Shown here: piece after piece, positions 47,819-60,335 of the stretch | How positions within the stretch are numbered: the stretch's first letter is position 1 | Layout of the letters: each line of letters opens with the position of its first letter | Assembly (NCBI GenBank): GCA_032622095.1 | Contig: CP136061.1 | Location: 21,082,991 to 21,146,990, forward strand | Length of the DNA: 64,000 nucleotides | Reading direction: 5' to 3' | Source: Siphonodentalium dalli | Lineage: Eukaryota; Mollusca; Scaphopoda; Gadilida; Siphonodentaliidae | Translations under genes and position numbers: made by a program | Notes under the pieces: generated by a model | Databases searched by the model: none | What the model saw: the letters and a program-made list of their open reading frames with translations, nothing else | Told to the model about the DNA's origin: nothing

Positions 47819-48640
47819 AGGATTGAGTTATCATTAAACCTCAAATTTGTTACAATGAGGTCAAATAGTTGCGAAGCCAGCACCACAATTCTTTCCCTCC
47901 ATAGTAAATCTTAAAACAACTTCTAAAGAATTATTAATTTACCTTATATTTGGTATGGAGCGTCCTTGGTTTACTGGAGTTCAGATTTGTTAACACCACG
48001 TCACCAAGTTAATTACTTGCGAAGCCACAGCCATAACTATTTCCCTCCATAGTAATTCTCAAAACAACTTCTTAAGAACAATTGACCAGGTCAGTCGCGC
48101 AATTATTGGAAGAGCCACGGTCAATCATTTAAAAAAAAAACAAATGCTACATTTAAATTATTGCTTTATTTAACCCAAAAAAAAAAATGAGAAAATTAAC
48201 TTTTACTACTTGCTAAATTTTATCTTTTAATTATTTCATTTAAATTTTAGTATTTACAGCATACTATAAGTCCAAGTCTTTATAATCTGTTGAGTGACCC
48301 CACAGTCGTTTACTTGCTTTGTTAGTAATAATTTGAAGGATTACTTGTTTAAACGCAATTGTTATCAAAATATTTTATGTATTTTTTATAATTTCTATTT
48401 ATATGTAATACTATAATCTTGGTGGCGTTACCATTTCTGACTATGGTTTTCTTGTTTTATATGTATTTGTGAATGTCGCAGCCTGTCAACGCGTGAATTG
48501 GAGACAAGGATTCACACACCTCATTGGACAATACTGTTCGCTATGTCGTTCACGAAAATGACACATGACCTATTTTTGGATTTAGTATGAAGAACTATCC
48601 TAGCTCCTATTCATTGAGAAACATAACATTCTAGTATTTC
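47819..48640. other. Unassigned region with dispersed-repeat fragments
   Basis: GAGGTCAAATAGTTGCGAAG repeats near 47655 and 47855; 48350-48460 matches the 37600-37800 fragment. Confidence 0.5.
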
Positions 48641-48962
48641 GACATGTACCTCAGTGGAATAAAACAATAACTAGCGTCCGCCCGAGGTGTGGTGCATTGA
48701 CTGCATGTAACAGTATACCTGCATCTGCTTCCTCGTGGTAACATACTGGCACGAGAGCAGGAACTAACTGTAAGCGAACGTCGCCATTCAGGGACCATAT
48801 CACGTGACATTCGACCCCATGGCAAACATATAATTCAGTGTTTTTGAAACACATGTAGATTCTGCACTCGACCTTTCGCGAACAAAATAGAAGCCGTCGA
48901 GGAGTCTTTGTTGTCACCACCTGATAAATATTTAGCATTGTCTGGAACTGTGTCATGGACAC
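48640..48962 (-). pseudogene. Relic of a transposon-associated gene
   Basis: Minus-strand frame contains LYVCHGVECHVIW, RLQLVPALVPVCYHEEADAG and ILLHAVNAPHLGR before a stop. An H/N-x-EEADT-x-x-(L/F)-H-A block is common in uncharacterised, high-copy proteins of invertebrate genomes that appear to be mobile-element genes. This copy has lost the following part. Identification is from motif memory only. Confidence 0.4.
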
Positions 48963-49211
48963 GGGACGTGTGAAGCATTGCCTGAATACCAGGATTGTAT
49001 TCTCGGTTGCAGGAAAAAGGTAGCATAATGACTTATTCTGAAAAAGAATTACAATGTATCATATTATGCATCAACGTCAACAATCTACTAATATCGATGA
49101 TGACCTACTTACATCCTGTCAAGAATTTGTATTTGCTTTATGTGACAAGCCGACATGTATTCAAGTCCACGAATTACGACAAATTGTTAAACAAGAATAC
49201 AGACTTCTTAA

Positions 49212-49679
49212 AGGTACTCAACCCGTAAAGAGGGTCCCCATCTCAACAGATTCCAACAACAACAATCCGATCGGAGGGTCCTATATTACTATTTCTTTGG
49301 CTTTGGGGGTAAAAAATATTTGATTCGAGTCGAGGAACCCATCAAACAAAGCTCAGAGTTATTAGATATTGATTTTTGAAATTTGTTATAAACTCGAGAT
49401 CAGTACTACTAACTGCCGTAATCTGCTCTGGATGTGTTCTCCAAATCTATTCAAACAGACAAGGATGGATAACTCTAAAATCAAGTGGTAATTTTAACGC
49501 AATTTTGACTGAGTTCTGGGCCAGATAGTATTCCCGATAATGAAAAATAATAGATTTCTAAAATCGATATCTAACAAATCTGAGCTTTGATGGGTGACTT
49601 CCTCGACTCTAATCAAATATTTTTGACCCCCGAAGCCATTGAAATAGTAATTGAGAGGAGTTTTATCGGGTTGAGTACC
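49212..49679. mobile_element. TTAA-flanked MITE, 468 bp
   Basis: TTAA at 49208-49211 and 49680-49683; ends AGGTACTCAACCCG and CGGGTTGAGTACC. Very similar to the 6616 copy throughout, including the repeated CAACAACAATCCGATC segment. Confidence 0.88.
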
Positions 49680-49683
49680 TTAA

Positions 49684-50249
49684 GCAACACTTTTTTCGTG
49701 CAAACTATCAGGCAATTACTTGACACAATAACTCAACCCATTTTGGAATGCCATGTCGTTATAACCCTATGCAATTTGGGCTCCATATAGTCCTATGTTG
49801 TGTGGCATATATAACCATATCCCTATCTATAGTGGACGAGATACATGTTTATGGTTATATGATAACAACACTAGCCATAGTGACATGAGGTGTCCCTAAA
49901 GTATTTCCCTTTAACTATATGGCCGTTTGAGTGTCATGTAAATAATGTTATCCCCTACGCAGAGGGAATAGTCAGCACCCAGATGCATATGCATAAAAAC
50001 GAATCTATAACCAACGATGAAGCAAGATTCAGGCGTATTCTTGATCGGCCAGTCCACTCTCATTGTCTCTTTCATGCCCGTCGGGTTCATGGCATAGATC
50101 AACACCATGCTACTATTATAATCTTCGGATTGTTAACAAACCCAAATGATTTCAGTTGACAAAGAATATATGCCCACAAGCTGGGCAGAAACATAACAGC
50201 TAAACAGAGTCAAATATTTTCCTAAAATCCTGAAGTACTGAACCTTTTG
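49684..50249. other. Unassigned region
   Basis: No exon or repeat recognised. Confidence 0.5.
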
Positions 50250-50850
50250 ACATGCAGTGTATCGGATCGGCCCGGTCCGTCTCCCAGCGCTAATAGCAAC
50301 CACATCGCGCCGCAGGCGCGATGTTGCTTTTCATGTTTAGGCATGAATGACGTCACTAATTTTTACAATACCATGGAACAGAATTTCGACGCGATGAAAA
50401 TCCGGACAAGAAAAATGGGTTAAAAATCACGTGACTTCCGCCCCGCTTTTGCATAGTCCCGTCGCTGGCTCAGTCCACTCCGCTTACTACTCCGTAACGT
50501 TACTGCTGGGAACGTTACGCCTTAGCGTAGTGAAGGCATAGAGCTAGCGTCTGGTCTAGCTTTTGCATAGCATCCAGGGAACAATAATATCAATTTGTGA
50601 AATCACGGAATCGGAAGTGGACCAAGTGGGATGGTTATGAAATTAGCAACTTCAGTTTTTCTGAACAATTCCTATGTTATGTAGGCTTATGAAGTTATGA
50701 ATTAGTTTCATTTTGACCATTTTCCTTGGTTAGCTGACCGAAAACCAGCGAAGACGTCATGACATGGTCCATGACGTCATTTACGTCAGTTGGTTTTGTG
50801 GGCCAGAATCCAGACACATTTGGTCTTTACCGGAAACACCGATTTCACAT
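50250..50850. promoter_or_regulatory. CpG-rich patch with CRE cluster, candidate promoter
   Basis: Against an AT-rich background, 50270-50560 is rich in CG dinucleotides (CATCGCGCCGCAGGCGCGAT, CCGTCGCTGG, GGAACGTTACGCC). Sites seen: ATGACGTCAC at 50348, ATCACGTGACTTCCGCCCCG at 50427 (E-box, ETS-like and GC-box sequences side by side), AGACGTCATG at 50752, ATGACGTCAT at 50772 and TTACGTCAG at 50782. CREB/ATF proteins bind TGACGTCA. A TATATAAA lies at 50870. No exon was identified next to it, so the transcribed direction is unknown. Confidence 0.45.
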
Positions 50851-52309
50851 CACTAGACTAAACGCAATTATATAAACAAAATGGCCAAAGGACATTTTAT
50901 ATACAATATGCACACAATAAATATGGGATCCCTCCCTACAAACGTGTTGTTTGTTTGTTTGGTTTTCATTGTTCCTTTTTTGTTTGTTCTTCTTTTAAAA
51001 CTAGTGAGTGCATATAAGATTATATTCTTCATCATGTTTTCAAATGTCATTTTGACTATCAGTTTGAATTTTTGACCATGCAATGAGCTAATTCAGCTGC
51101 CTTCCACAACATATACACTTAAATGTAATTAAGAGACTTCTCCAAAGACCATTTTCTAGAACAATACAGACTGGATTCAAACGAGAGATGTTTTCTATTG
51201 ACAAGAGCTAGCGCATGAAACTGTTCGCGCGAAATATTTCCCCAGTTATATTTTGGGATATAGCGCCCATGTAAACATTTATATTTGTCATATATAAACG
51301 TGGGAAGTTGCTAGCTTTAGTTTGGCATGGATGTGTATGAGTTGTTTTAACGAGATAAGTGGTGGCAGGGTGGTTGCACTGTAGTGTTCCGCGGAATCCG
51401 CCCCTCCAATTTTGGTGAAAGTATTCAACATTTTGAATCCCATGACTGACACAGCAACAGTTGGAAACTACGTATATAGATGGAAATTGTTGTGATAGTT
51501 TGATGTATTTGTGTGGTTGCTCCACTACGTGTCACGTGCGATCATATTATATAATCAAGCCATGGGAGTTCTGCTTCAAGGTTGGAAATAGGTCTGGCTA
51601 AAATGACCCCACAACAGAAGTACCGGTATAGAAAGCATAGTTACCGTGTATGAGATATATGGGTGCATGGGATTATATGGGTTTGGTTTTCCTTGAGGGC
51701 CATCGCGTGGTCGTTGCGTGAGGGACCCGGAAGCCCTACGCATCAACAACGCATTGATGGCACTTCATCCCTATCCAAATGCAGTTATAGAACTACTGCG
51801 GTTTGCAATTGGCTATAATAATTCATGCGAATTGCTAGTTGGCCGCCGACATGTCAGAATTTACTGGTATATGAAATGTGAGGATATCTGCATGGAATAA
51901 CCGAAGTTGTGCCAAATTTGACTTAACTGGCTACACTGAGGATGAGCAGAGTTATTGGGCATTTTCGTCAATCAATTATTCATAAAAAATAAATGAGTTG
52001 GTACAAGATATTAGAGTTCTTTAGTTTGTCGAGGAGCACCAGTGAATGCATTTCTTAATGAACAATTCCCTTATCCCCATATGACGAACCCAGTTTAATT
52101 TGTGTCGGTAAGTTTGAAAATCTTCGATGTTGGTGGCCGTTTTGGATGTCATTTTAACACAATTATCAAATATGAAGTGTCCGATACTGTATATATCGTC
52201 AATTGTGTCTGGTGTCACAAAATGCGCCCATAAAATAAGAAAAAACCTCCCCGTAAAACGAAAGCCTCACTCATCAGCCTTTGCTAGCCATATGTGACCA
52301 GTTGAAATA
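50851..52309. other. Unassigned region
   Basis: Contains two short open frames (50881-51075 hydrophobic, and about 51700-51900), neither with a recognisable family. Confidence 0.4.
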
Positions 52310-53215
52310 TATATATATAATCGGCTTTGTACAAAAATTCAATAAAAATTGTAAAAATATGAAATAGTTGACATAAAAGTGAACATGTGAGGTTTTATGA
52401 ATTTACATTTTCTGGACCAGTATCCTCGGTGACTTTTCCATACCCCTATCAAAATTTAATCACAATGTTGTAATATTTTGAGAAATTAGTAAAAAAAATA
52501 AAAAATTTCACCATTTCCCCCCAAATTTTCATCTTAAAACATGTTCGAACAAGGTTGTTTATAATTGCCCTTCATCAATCTCTACACCTTTTCATTTTAT
52601 GCCCATAAAGCCTCCTTTGCATGCGGCATTCTAAGTGTAAACTATGCAATTCATTTTTCTGAGAAAATTATATTTTAGGGGGTGGGGTTAAGTTTATGCC
52701 CACAGCGCATTTTCTCCGAACATAATTATCAGTCCATCATCCAAATTGTTTTGCTAGGTCTTTGGGGCAATTTTTTTTAGATATATTGCGCGCCAATAGC
52801 CCACGTGTTTCACAAGTTATAGCCAATTATATGTGACACTATTTTTCAAAATTCAAGTAATTTTTCGCAATTTCCAAATATTTATCGCAATTTTTTCGGA
52901 CTAACTTATACATTGGTCCAGTGTTGTATCTCATGTTGTTTTATGTGTGACCTGTAATTAATATAAACGATGTCTTGTCTTGTCATATGTTTATACGCTG
53001 ACACTTGTACTCGATGAAAATTTTATTTTATTAAGGGGTAGGAGTTGTCTTCCCTGAAAAAATATATTTTGGGACACACTCTGAAGCGGGCAACAAGCAA
53101 AATCGGATGCGTCATATAATGACCTTTAATTTAATATATAAAAACCTTTGTTGGGGGGGGTGTGCAGCCAACTTCTAAACTAGAGGCTTTCTGATAATTG
53201 GCCCACGGACTACGA
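52310..53215. repeat. Dispersed repeat, inverted partner of 42480-43265
   Basis: CATGCGGCATTCTAAGTGTA, TTTTAGGGGGTGGGGTTAAG, AAGCGGGCAACAAGCAAAAT, GTCATATAATGACCTTTAAT and AATTGGCCCACGGACTACGA mirror 43080-42485. Confidence 0.85.
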
Positions 53216-54423
53216 CACATAATGTCATGTGTCATTTCTACACAATTTTATTTGAGATCAAATTTAAAACATATTGTGTAGAATTTATACACATTTGTTT
53301 TAAGAGTGTGGGGTGATTATTACTCCCGATGGTATCAAATTCCGTTGGGTCAGTTTAGGGACCGATAGTGGGACTAAGTCCAGAGGAAATCGACAAATTC
53401 GCTGAATGAATTAGTTGTGACGCTCAATATAGTGTGACGCTATCGAGCATAATACTCACACAGTGTTAACATTTCGAAGATAAACGATTGGAATGGCGTG
53501 ATTTGTTTGCGAGGTACACAGACCCCCATGGTATGATAACCAAGAAGTGTGATGAAATCAAACGACTTCCACATCTACTGACCAGTTATCAATGATCGCT
53601 GTTCACTTCCATTCTGCGAGTGTCCAATATATTGGCACCAGCAACCCCCCTTTGTAGCAGCCATCGATTTTTCCCACGAAGAAATCAAAAGTCCCTATCA
53701 CCATCGTTATCGAAGTTCAGTTACACGAACGTGCAATTTGTAATGTACGTGTGTTGCTGCTGGCAATGCCAGTCATCTGATTCACTTGGACACCCATATA
53801 TACGACTATACCCGCACATGCGTATACATGGTCCGTCATTCGGTTTCATTCATGTTTTTCTGACGCGTAACTTAAGTGTAGTAATGAGCAATATAATCTA
53901 TCTCCTTATTATATTAATGATAATTAGTAATAATAATAAGAGCAGTGAACGTTATTATGTCTTTGCGAACAGCAATTAAAGGCCCGCTTAATTTTCGAGT
54001 CACCGATTATTCGTGCAATTTGTAATGTACGTGTGTTTGTGGAATAGTGCCTTGATATACGGTTTTAATAACAATTTATGGCATTAAATATGATTAAAAT
54101 ACTATAATTCGTCACCATTTGGAACGTCTGTGTCTCAGAAGGTGCCCATGCATATATAGAGTAATAGAAAATAGCAGAAATCATAAAATCATTTCCCCCG
54201 TGATGGCTCCCAGAATGCAACAGAATTCAAACTTTAGTTTATTTTCAATGGAAGGCGAATAACTCTATATCTAAATATATAGAGTTATTCCCCTTCCCTC
54301 GAAAATAATATACTTTGTGCAGAAACTTGAGCACAGCACACACGTCGGTTTCTCAACAAAAAACAACATGATGACAGTTTATTACATCGAATAATTTGAA
54401 AATGTTTTGGAGCTTCCAATTAA
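53216..54423. other. Unassigned region
   Basis: A small perfect-looking hairpin at 54256-54291 (GAATAACTCTATAT / ATATAGAGTTATTC). TCACACGAACGTGCAATTTG-type text repeats near 53720 and 54010. No exon recognised. Confidence 0.5.
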
Positions 54424-54863
54424 AGGTACTCAATCCGATCAGACGGTTCCCATACCATCAAGATGCAACAACAACATTTCTTCAAAATACGCTTTAGTTT
54501 TCAGAATCGATTTATTGCAACAAAATAATGCTAAGCACTGTCAACTATGGTATCAAATTCCCCAAAACTTGTTATTTATCAACATTTTGTTAAACAAAAT
54601 ATGGCCGTATTATCACTAAAGTATCACGAAATTTGACCGTATTGACTTGATTTTAGAGTTATCCATCTTCATCCGCAATTTTGTCCGAGACCATCCGTTT
54701 AACCGCGTGTTTCTGGGCCATCTCGAGAAATAACAGACTTCAAAAATCGATATCTGATCACTCTGAGCTTTGATGGGTGGGTTCCTCGACTCGAATCAAA
54801 TATTGTTTACACCCGAAGCCAAAGAAATAGTAATTTAGGAGCGTCTGATCGGATTGAGTACCT
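54424..54863. mobile_element. TTAA-flanked MITE, 440 bp
   Basis: TTAA at 54420-54423 and 54864-54867; ends AGGTACTCAATCCGATCAGA and TGATCGGATTGAGTACCT. The interior resembles the 14928 copy more than the 6616 copy. Confidence 0.88.
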
Positions 54864-57800
54864 TTAACATCATGTAGAGCTGTACGCTGTATACGATGAC
54901 CTCTCCGAATGTTTGAACTCTGCAAGTCACCCCCACAAAACGTATCAATGTTCACTACGTATTTTCAGACGGCTGTATCACCAAGACGCTTCAACGTGTG
55001 GAGCTGCCAGATACATCGTTTTAACCGGCTGCAACACGATGGTGAACACGTTGAATTGGCCTCATAACCGAAGTTAATCTAATACAGGATATGCGCTTGC
55101 GCGTATATCAGACCCCCCCCCCCATGATAATTATACAGACACGTCGTGTCTCAAAATGTAACTTGTAGTCCGCAGTATTCTACGCATATGCACCAATATT
55201 GAAATTGCGAGTTTTTCTCCCAGCATATAGCATGTTTTAAACGAGGTGTTCTGGCGCCGGCACTGAATGAGTTAACTATACCGTTGGACATGATCTCCCG
55301 CCACTCCGTACGTGCACTTTAAAATTAAGTTGTGGGTAATGTATGGGTTCATAACCAAGTTAAAACTGACCACCATATCTCTTGACAATGTGGCCTAATT
55401 TCTGTTGATTCTTCCCTGCTTGAGTGGATATCAACATTTGTTTTCATTGGGCTGGAATATATTTGACTGATTATTCTTCATTATAATATATGGGGTATGA
55501 TGATATATTATGAAATAAAAAATCTATTAACTTAACATTATGATACAAATGAAGCCTCCTCTCATAGCACAGAGCCAATTAGGACAATAAGCTGTTAAAG
55601 GGGTACTGTACGCCATTTTCAATAAATACCCGGTGATAACAACGATCTATTATCGATACTATATAGAAATATAAGTAATTTGAGTCGAAGATGTATTCTG
55701 TAAACGCTCAGGTTAATAGGCTATCTTAAAATTTAATAATTTAAAAGTTAATAATTTAATATAAATTGATTTTATGGCTCCAGCCATAAAATGGCGTCTC
55801 TTAAAATTGGAATTTCCGTGTACAAAACGTAATCAAATTATAATTGAGGGATACTGGATTAATAAAACAATTGCACACACGATCGTTTGAAACATTATGC
55901 TTATACGGGGAGAAAACCCAAGCCACTCATTGACTAGTGACCATACACTAACTTAAATGAGTATATGGGACTGCTAAGCATATAATATAATGTTTATTTG
56001 ATTCATTTGGTTGAAAACTGTACAAAAATTACTCGACAACGACAATTTGTATTTTTGCATTCCGGTAAATTTGCCATCCGTAACAATACTTCGTACTCAA
56101 CAGACTTTCAAAAAATGGAAAAGTTGTTACCTTATTCTCCGACTCGGGGATTATAGAAACCAACAACAACATCTTGGGTACAGTACCCCTTTAAGTTATT
56201 GGAGTTTCGTGTGAAATTTTTAATTATCCTAGCAGTTCTTGGCACGTACCGAAAGGGACAAAAATAAAATAAAATTTTCAACCTCTCAAATGTATTAAAA
56301 TCCTTGTTTTTGTTGTCAGATTCTACATACAATGAAGATGATATGTGAAATTCAAGATTTTTTGCCAGATGGATCCAGAGAAATTCTTTTTGCTGAAAAT
56401 CTCTTGCCGGCTGGATTTATGCAAAACGTGCGTCTCCCCCTTAATATGTACATTATTTCTCAATATGTTATTAGACCATAAGAAATACAACACGGTGCGT
56501 TCATGTCATTGCAGTATTTGCAACGAGATACCCTCTGACGTCAGTGTGTTATCAGATGTCTCAGCTGTTTAAAGATAAGAGTTTGCTATATTTGGACACC
56601 AATTGCTAACTTCTGGTCTGTCAACAACATGAATAGATATCCGTATACTAAACATAAAAGCTTGCGGTCTACATTTCGACGAATGACGTCATTGCACCAC
56701 ATGACTTGACAATAATTATTGGGTGTGTGGCCCAAATATAATGTTCGCAAATAGAGGAATGTACAACCGTGGTACGTAGTGATCCACAATATGGGGTCAA
56801 TACTACAATACATTTATTTTTGTAACATCTAACTTCCTCTGCAATTTATAAATTTTGATAAGGTGCGAATGCCCAGTTATACGCTCTGTTTCGTAGTATA
56901 ATATTCTAGTAAAATTACTTGTATTTTTAAAATGAAACATAAGTCATTACTATATGGATCTTTATATTTCAACTTATCTTGACGTGAAATTATGTGACAC
57001 AAGAACGCGCATGGTGCATGGACTGTAAAATTGTGAATTATGATGCGCTCTGCAGGGTCTGGAAAACAATTTGCACACGAAGCTCAAAAAAATAATTTCC
57101 GACCTCAAGGTATCCACTCCACCCTATTTGCCAAAAAAAATATTATTTTCCTCGGCATTTTCTTCACCATTATTATTGACTATTGATACAAATAAATGGT
57201 GTGAAACAATTCTATCCCAATCTGCTTCAATTATATTAATATAGGTAAGGTACTTTATTCTCTGGAAAAAAAACTATGCAATATATAGAAAATGTTAGGA
57301 AACCTTATATATGAAACCTATATATTAACAGGTATCACTTCGATTCATGCATCTGTCGCAGCCAAATATAACTTACTCAATAAAACCTTTGCTGTTACTG
57401 GCTCATATTTGAATTTTCAATCTGCCCGACAATCTTCCCATGAATGCTGACCACGATATTGAGTTTTAATGAGGTAAATTGTCCATTTAACCATGAAACA
57501 GGTTTGACGTGTTGTCACGAGGTCCATTCATATAAAGGTACATGACCTGACTGTAATCTTATTATAATAAGTGGGGTAAAAAATATAATATAATTATTTT
57601 TGGTAATCATTGAGTCCAACGACCGATAACAACATACCTACATAAATTGACACGAAATTGCCGACATAATATTGCTTTAGTCCCATATATATGACAATTA
57701 GCCCGTGTTCTTAATAGTTGTAACACACTAATAAAATAATGCAAACATGCATTTTCGGGAGATTTGTATTCAGTTTTATAGGCAAACATACTTTATCAAG

Positions 57801-57900
57801 TGATTTAGCAAACACACCTACTTCGAGTTATGTCTGCCATTGAACCAGTATTGAAACCTCAAACCATATACAGACGCCCTACAGGGATATAAATGTGTTC
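54864..57900. other. Unassigned region
   Basis: About 3 kb with no exon, RNA gene or clear repeat that I can support. AAAGGGGTACTGTACRCCAT at 55597 and TACAGTACCCCTTTAAGTTA near 56180 are inverted, so 55597-56197 may be another TIR element. Confidence 0.4.
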
Positions 57901-57949
57901 TAAATGATATAGTTGTGTAGATAAGAGTCTATATTTTTATATATAAGCT

Positions 57950-58078
57950 TAATATTGGACAAAATTTAGTAAATTTCAGTGTAGGACAAAAATTGCATAA
58001 CTCATTTTTTTTCCAACCCCGACATACCCACCCACCTCCGCCTTGTCTGGAAAAAAATATGCAGACACCACCCCCCTG
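57950..58078. repeat. Fragment of CAGGGGG hAT-like family
   Basis: TTTTTTTTCCAACCCCGACA, TACCCACCCACCTCCGCC and ACACCACCCCCCTG resemble the right ends at 16212 and 35461. Confidence 0.6.
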
Positions 58079-58679
58079 CGTTCTATGGTAAACAACGGGC
58101 GAAGTCTTGGTGTGAATCTGAGAATTTACGAGTAATTGCATACGCATAAATCCACGTCGAACTTAGCCGCACCATATCTTGTGAACTCATTGACTATTGA
58201 TCCCTTGATTGACTTTTATCCAAACCACTTATAATTCATGTTTATATATAAAATTCCCATCCATGTTGGTAATTCAAACATGATGCACTTGATATTCCCT
58301 AATGCAATCACCACCTGAGATAATTATAATAATTTTTATTTCTCATTGACGAGTGATTACAATATTTAATTTCTATAACCCTTACAATGATCACCTATAA
58401 ACATAGTCTTAGTAATATGACTTTTCTCATTGACGAGTGATCACTCGATTGAACTCTAACACAGTCATTACCCGCATATACACCCCACTATGGTATTTCT
58501 CATTGACCAGTGATTACTTGATTTTATCCAATATATGTTACTTTAAATACCTGATAATTGTATGCTCACTGATTGAACTCATTTTGTTATACGGTATACC
58601 AGTTATAATTTCACTATCGCACCTGAACGGGTTACGCCCATATACCTGACTGTTTTCCCTTTATTATGGCTTTAAATCC

Positions 58680-59200
58680 ATGACGTGTGTCTTCACCCGT
58701 GCACACGGTGCTCATATCCATATTCTCCTCCTGCTTTGCGCACGCCTTCCACAGAATCTTTCAAGAGGGATGTATCCATTTTTACATTCTTTCCGATGTA
58801 ACGATCTACACGATGTTTTTGCTGGCAGTAGCTGAGATGCCTACATGGTGGACACTCGTATGTCATAGCTATTCCGTATTCTGCATGGTGGAATATATAT
58901 ATATTTGGTTCCTCTTCCAAATGGTATATATGGAATATGTTGTATATGATGTGAAAGGGTCGTTCGAAAATTAAGTGGGCATTTAACCCTTTACCCAACA
59001 GAAGGGCCCTGTGCCAATGCATTCTCTTATATATGAGAATGCATTGGCTTAACACATTAAAAATTATAAAATTGTTAAAGAATGTAAGAAAAAATGGTAA
59101 AAAAAGATTTTTTTTAGGCCAATGCATTCTCTTATATATGCGAGGCGACCTATGGTCGACTCGCATATATAAGAGAATGCATTGGCACAGGGTATAACTG
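58680..59200. repeat. Dispersed repeat with paired CCAATGCATTCTC palindromes
   Basis: 58860-58995 matches 8030-8160 (CTCTTCCAAATGGTATAT, TTCGAAAATTAAGTGGGCAT, TTTAACCCTTT). Palindromes follow at 59014-59055 (short) and 59116-59194. Confidence 0.8.
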
Positions 59201-59499
59201 TAACTATCACAATGTGGTCAAGGAGCCGGTTCCAATGATATCCATATTTGTATGGTTCTATTGAGACAGACCGAAGATATTTTAGGCTGTTGAAGCTTTT
59301 TTGGCCGGTTATGGCCGGTTTGTTGGGTAAAGGGTTAAATAACTATCATCATAGTAGGCCTACATAAAAACATATATTGATTGACTTAATTGGTTCTTAT
59401 TTTCATGAATTATGATAATAAGTATCCAATAATAGTGAGCTTTCGCAATCAAAACCATGCATTGTTATGTAAACAATACTGTCCAATATATCCAATAAG

Positions 59500-60335
59500 A
59501 TACCATAGTTTAATCCCGATAAACCATATGAAGTTTGGGGATGATCGGATGAGGGATGTGGTTTGGAACTTTGGATGGAGGGTGCGCCATAGTATTTAGT
59601 TATACAATTCCAAGATGGCCGTTAGCGGCCATCTTTTTCAACGAATTTCGGTCAAAATAGGAAGCTCCCATCTAGAGGTCACCCCGAATATCCATATGAA
59701 GTTTGGTGATCATCAGATGAGGAATGTGGTCAGTAAGGTGTGCCAAAGGATTTGATAGCTCCCGCCTAGAGGTGATTCTAAACATGCCTGTACATTTCAA
59801 ATCATTTCTCCAACAAATGCGTGCTGCGGGGTGTGCCGATGGATTCAAATTTGAAATCCAAGATGGCTGCTGGTGGTCATGTTTAAAAAAAATAAATTTA
59901 TGTAAAAATAGGAGGCTCCCATCTAGAGGTCACCTCGAAGATCCATATGCAGTTTGGTGATGATCGGACGAGAGATGTGGTCTAGGGTGTGCCAAAGGAT
60001 TTAGTCATGCAAACAGTAAAATCCAAGATGGCTGTCGGCGGCCATGTTTTTCATCTAACATCGTTAAAATTCGATCGCTCCCATCTACAGGTGATCATAA
60101 TTGTGTCAGTAAAATAAAAAAAAATGATCCGGCCATAAACACGGGCTGAAAAGGATGTGTCGATGGATTCAAATTTTAAATCCAAGATGGCTGTTGGCGG
60201 CCATGTTTTTCATCGAAATTCGGAAAAAATATATAGCTCCCATCAGACCCATCTATAGGTCACCCTGGAGCTACGTATGAAGTTTGCTGAATATAGGATA
60301 AGTCATATGGCCTGTACGGCGTGCCGAAGGAAATT
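59500..60335. repeat. About 160-bp tandem array, degenerate
   Basis: Recurring phrases CCATATGAAGTTTGGGGATG, GGTGTGCCAAAGGATTT, CCAAGATGGCTG(C/T)TGG, GCGGCCATGTTTTTCAT and GCTCCCATCTAGAGGTCACC, with CCAAGATGGC at about 59611, 59858, 60022 and 60183. One unit is partly missing. Confidence 0.88.

Noticed and set aside
50881-51075. Small hydrophobic protein beginning MAKGHFIYNMHTINMGSLPT, with a good start context after a TATA-like box
   Set aside because: Its hydrophobicity comes from a TTTGTTTGT-rich stretch, the opposite strand is also open, and no family resemblance is known to me.
51700-51900. Exon-like frame with INNALMALHPYPNAVIELLR
   Set aside because: No ATG, uncertain splice sites and no recognised homology; too weak to list as a gene.
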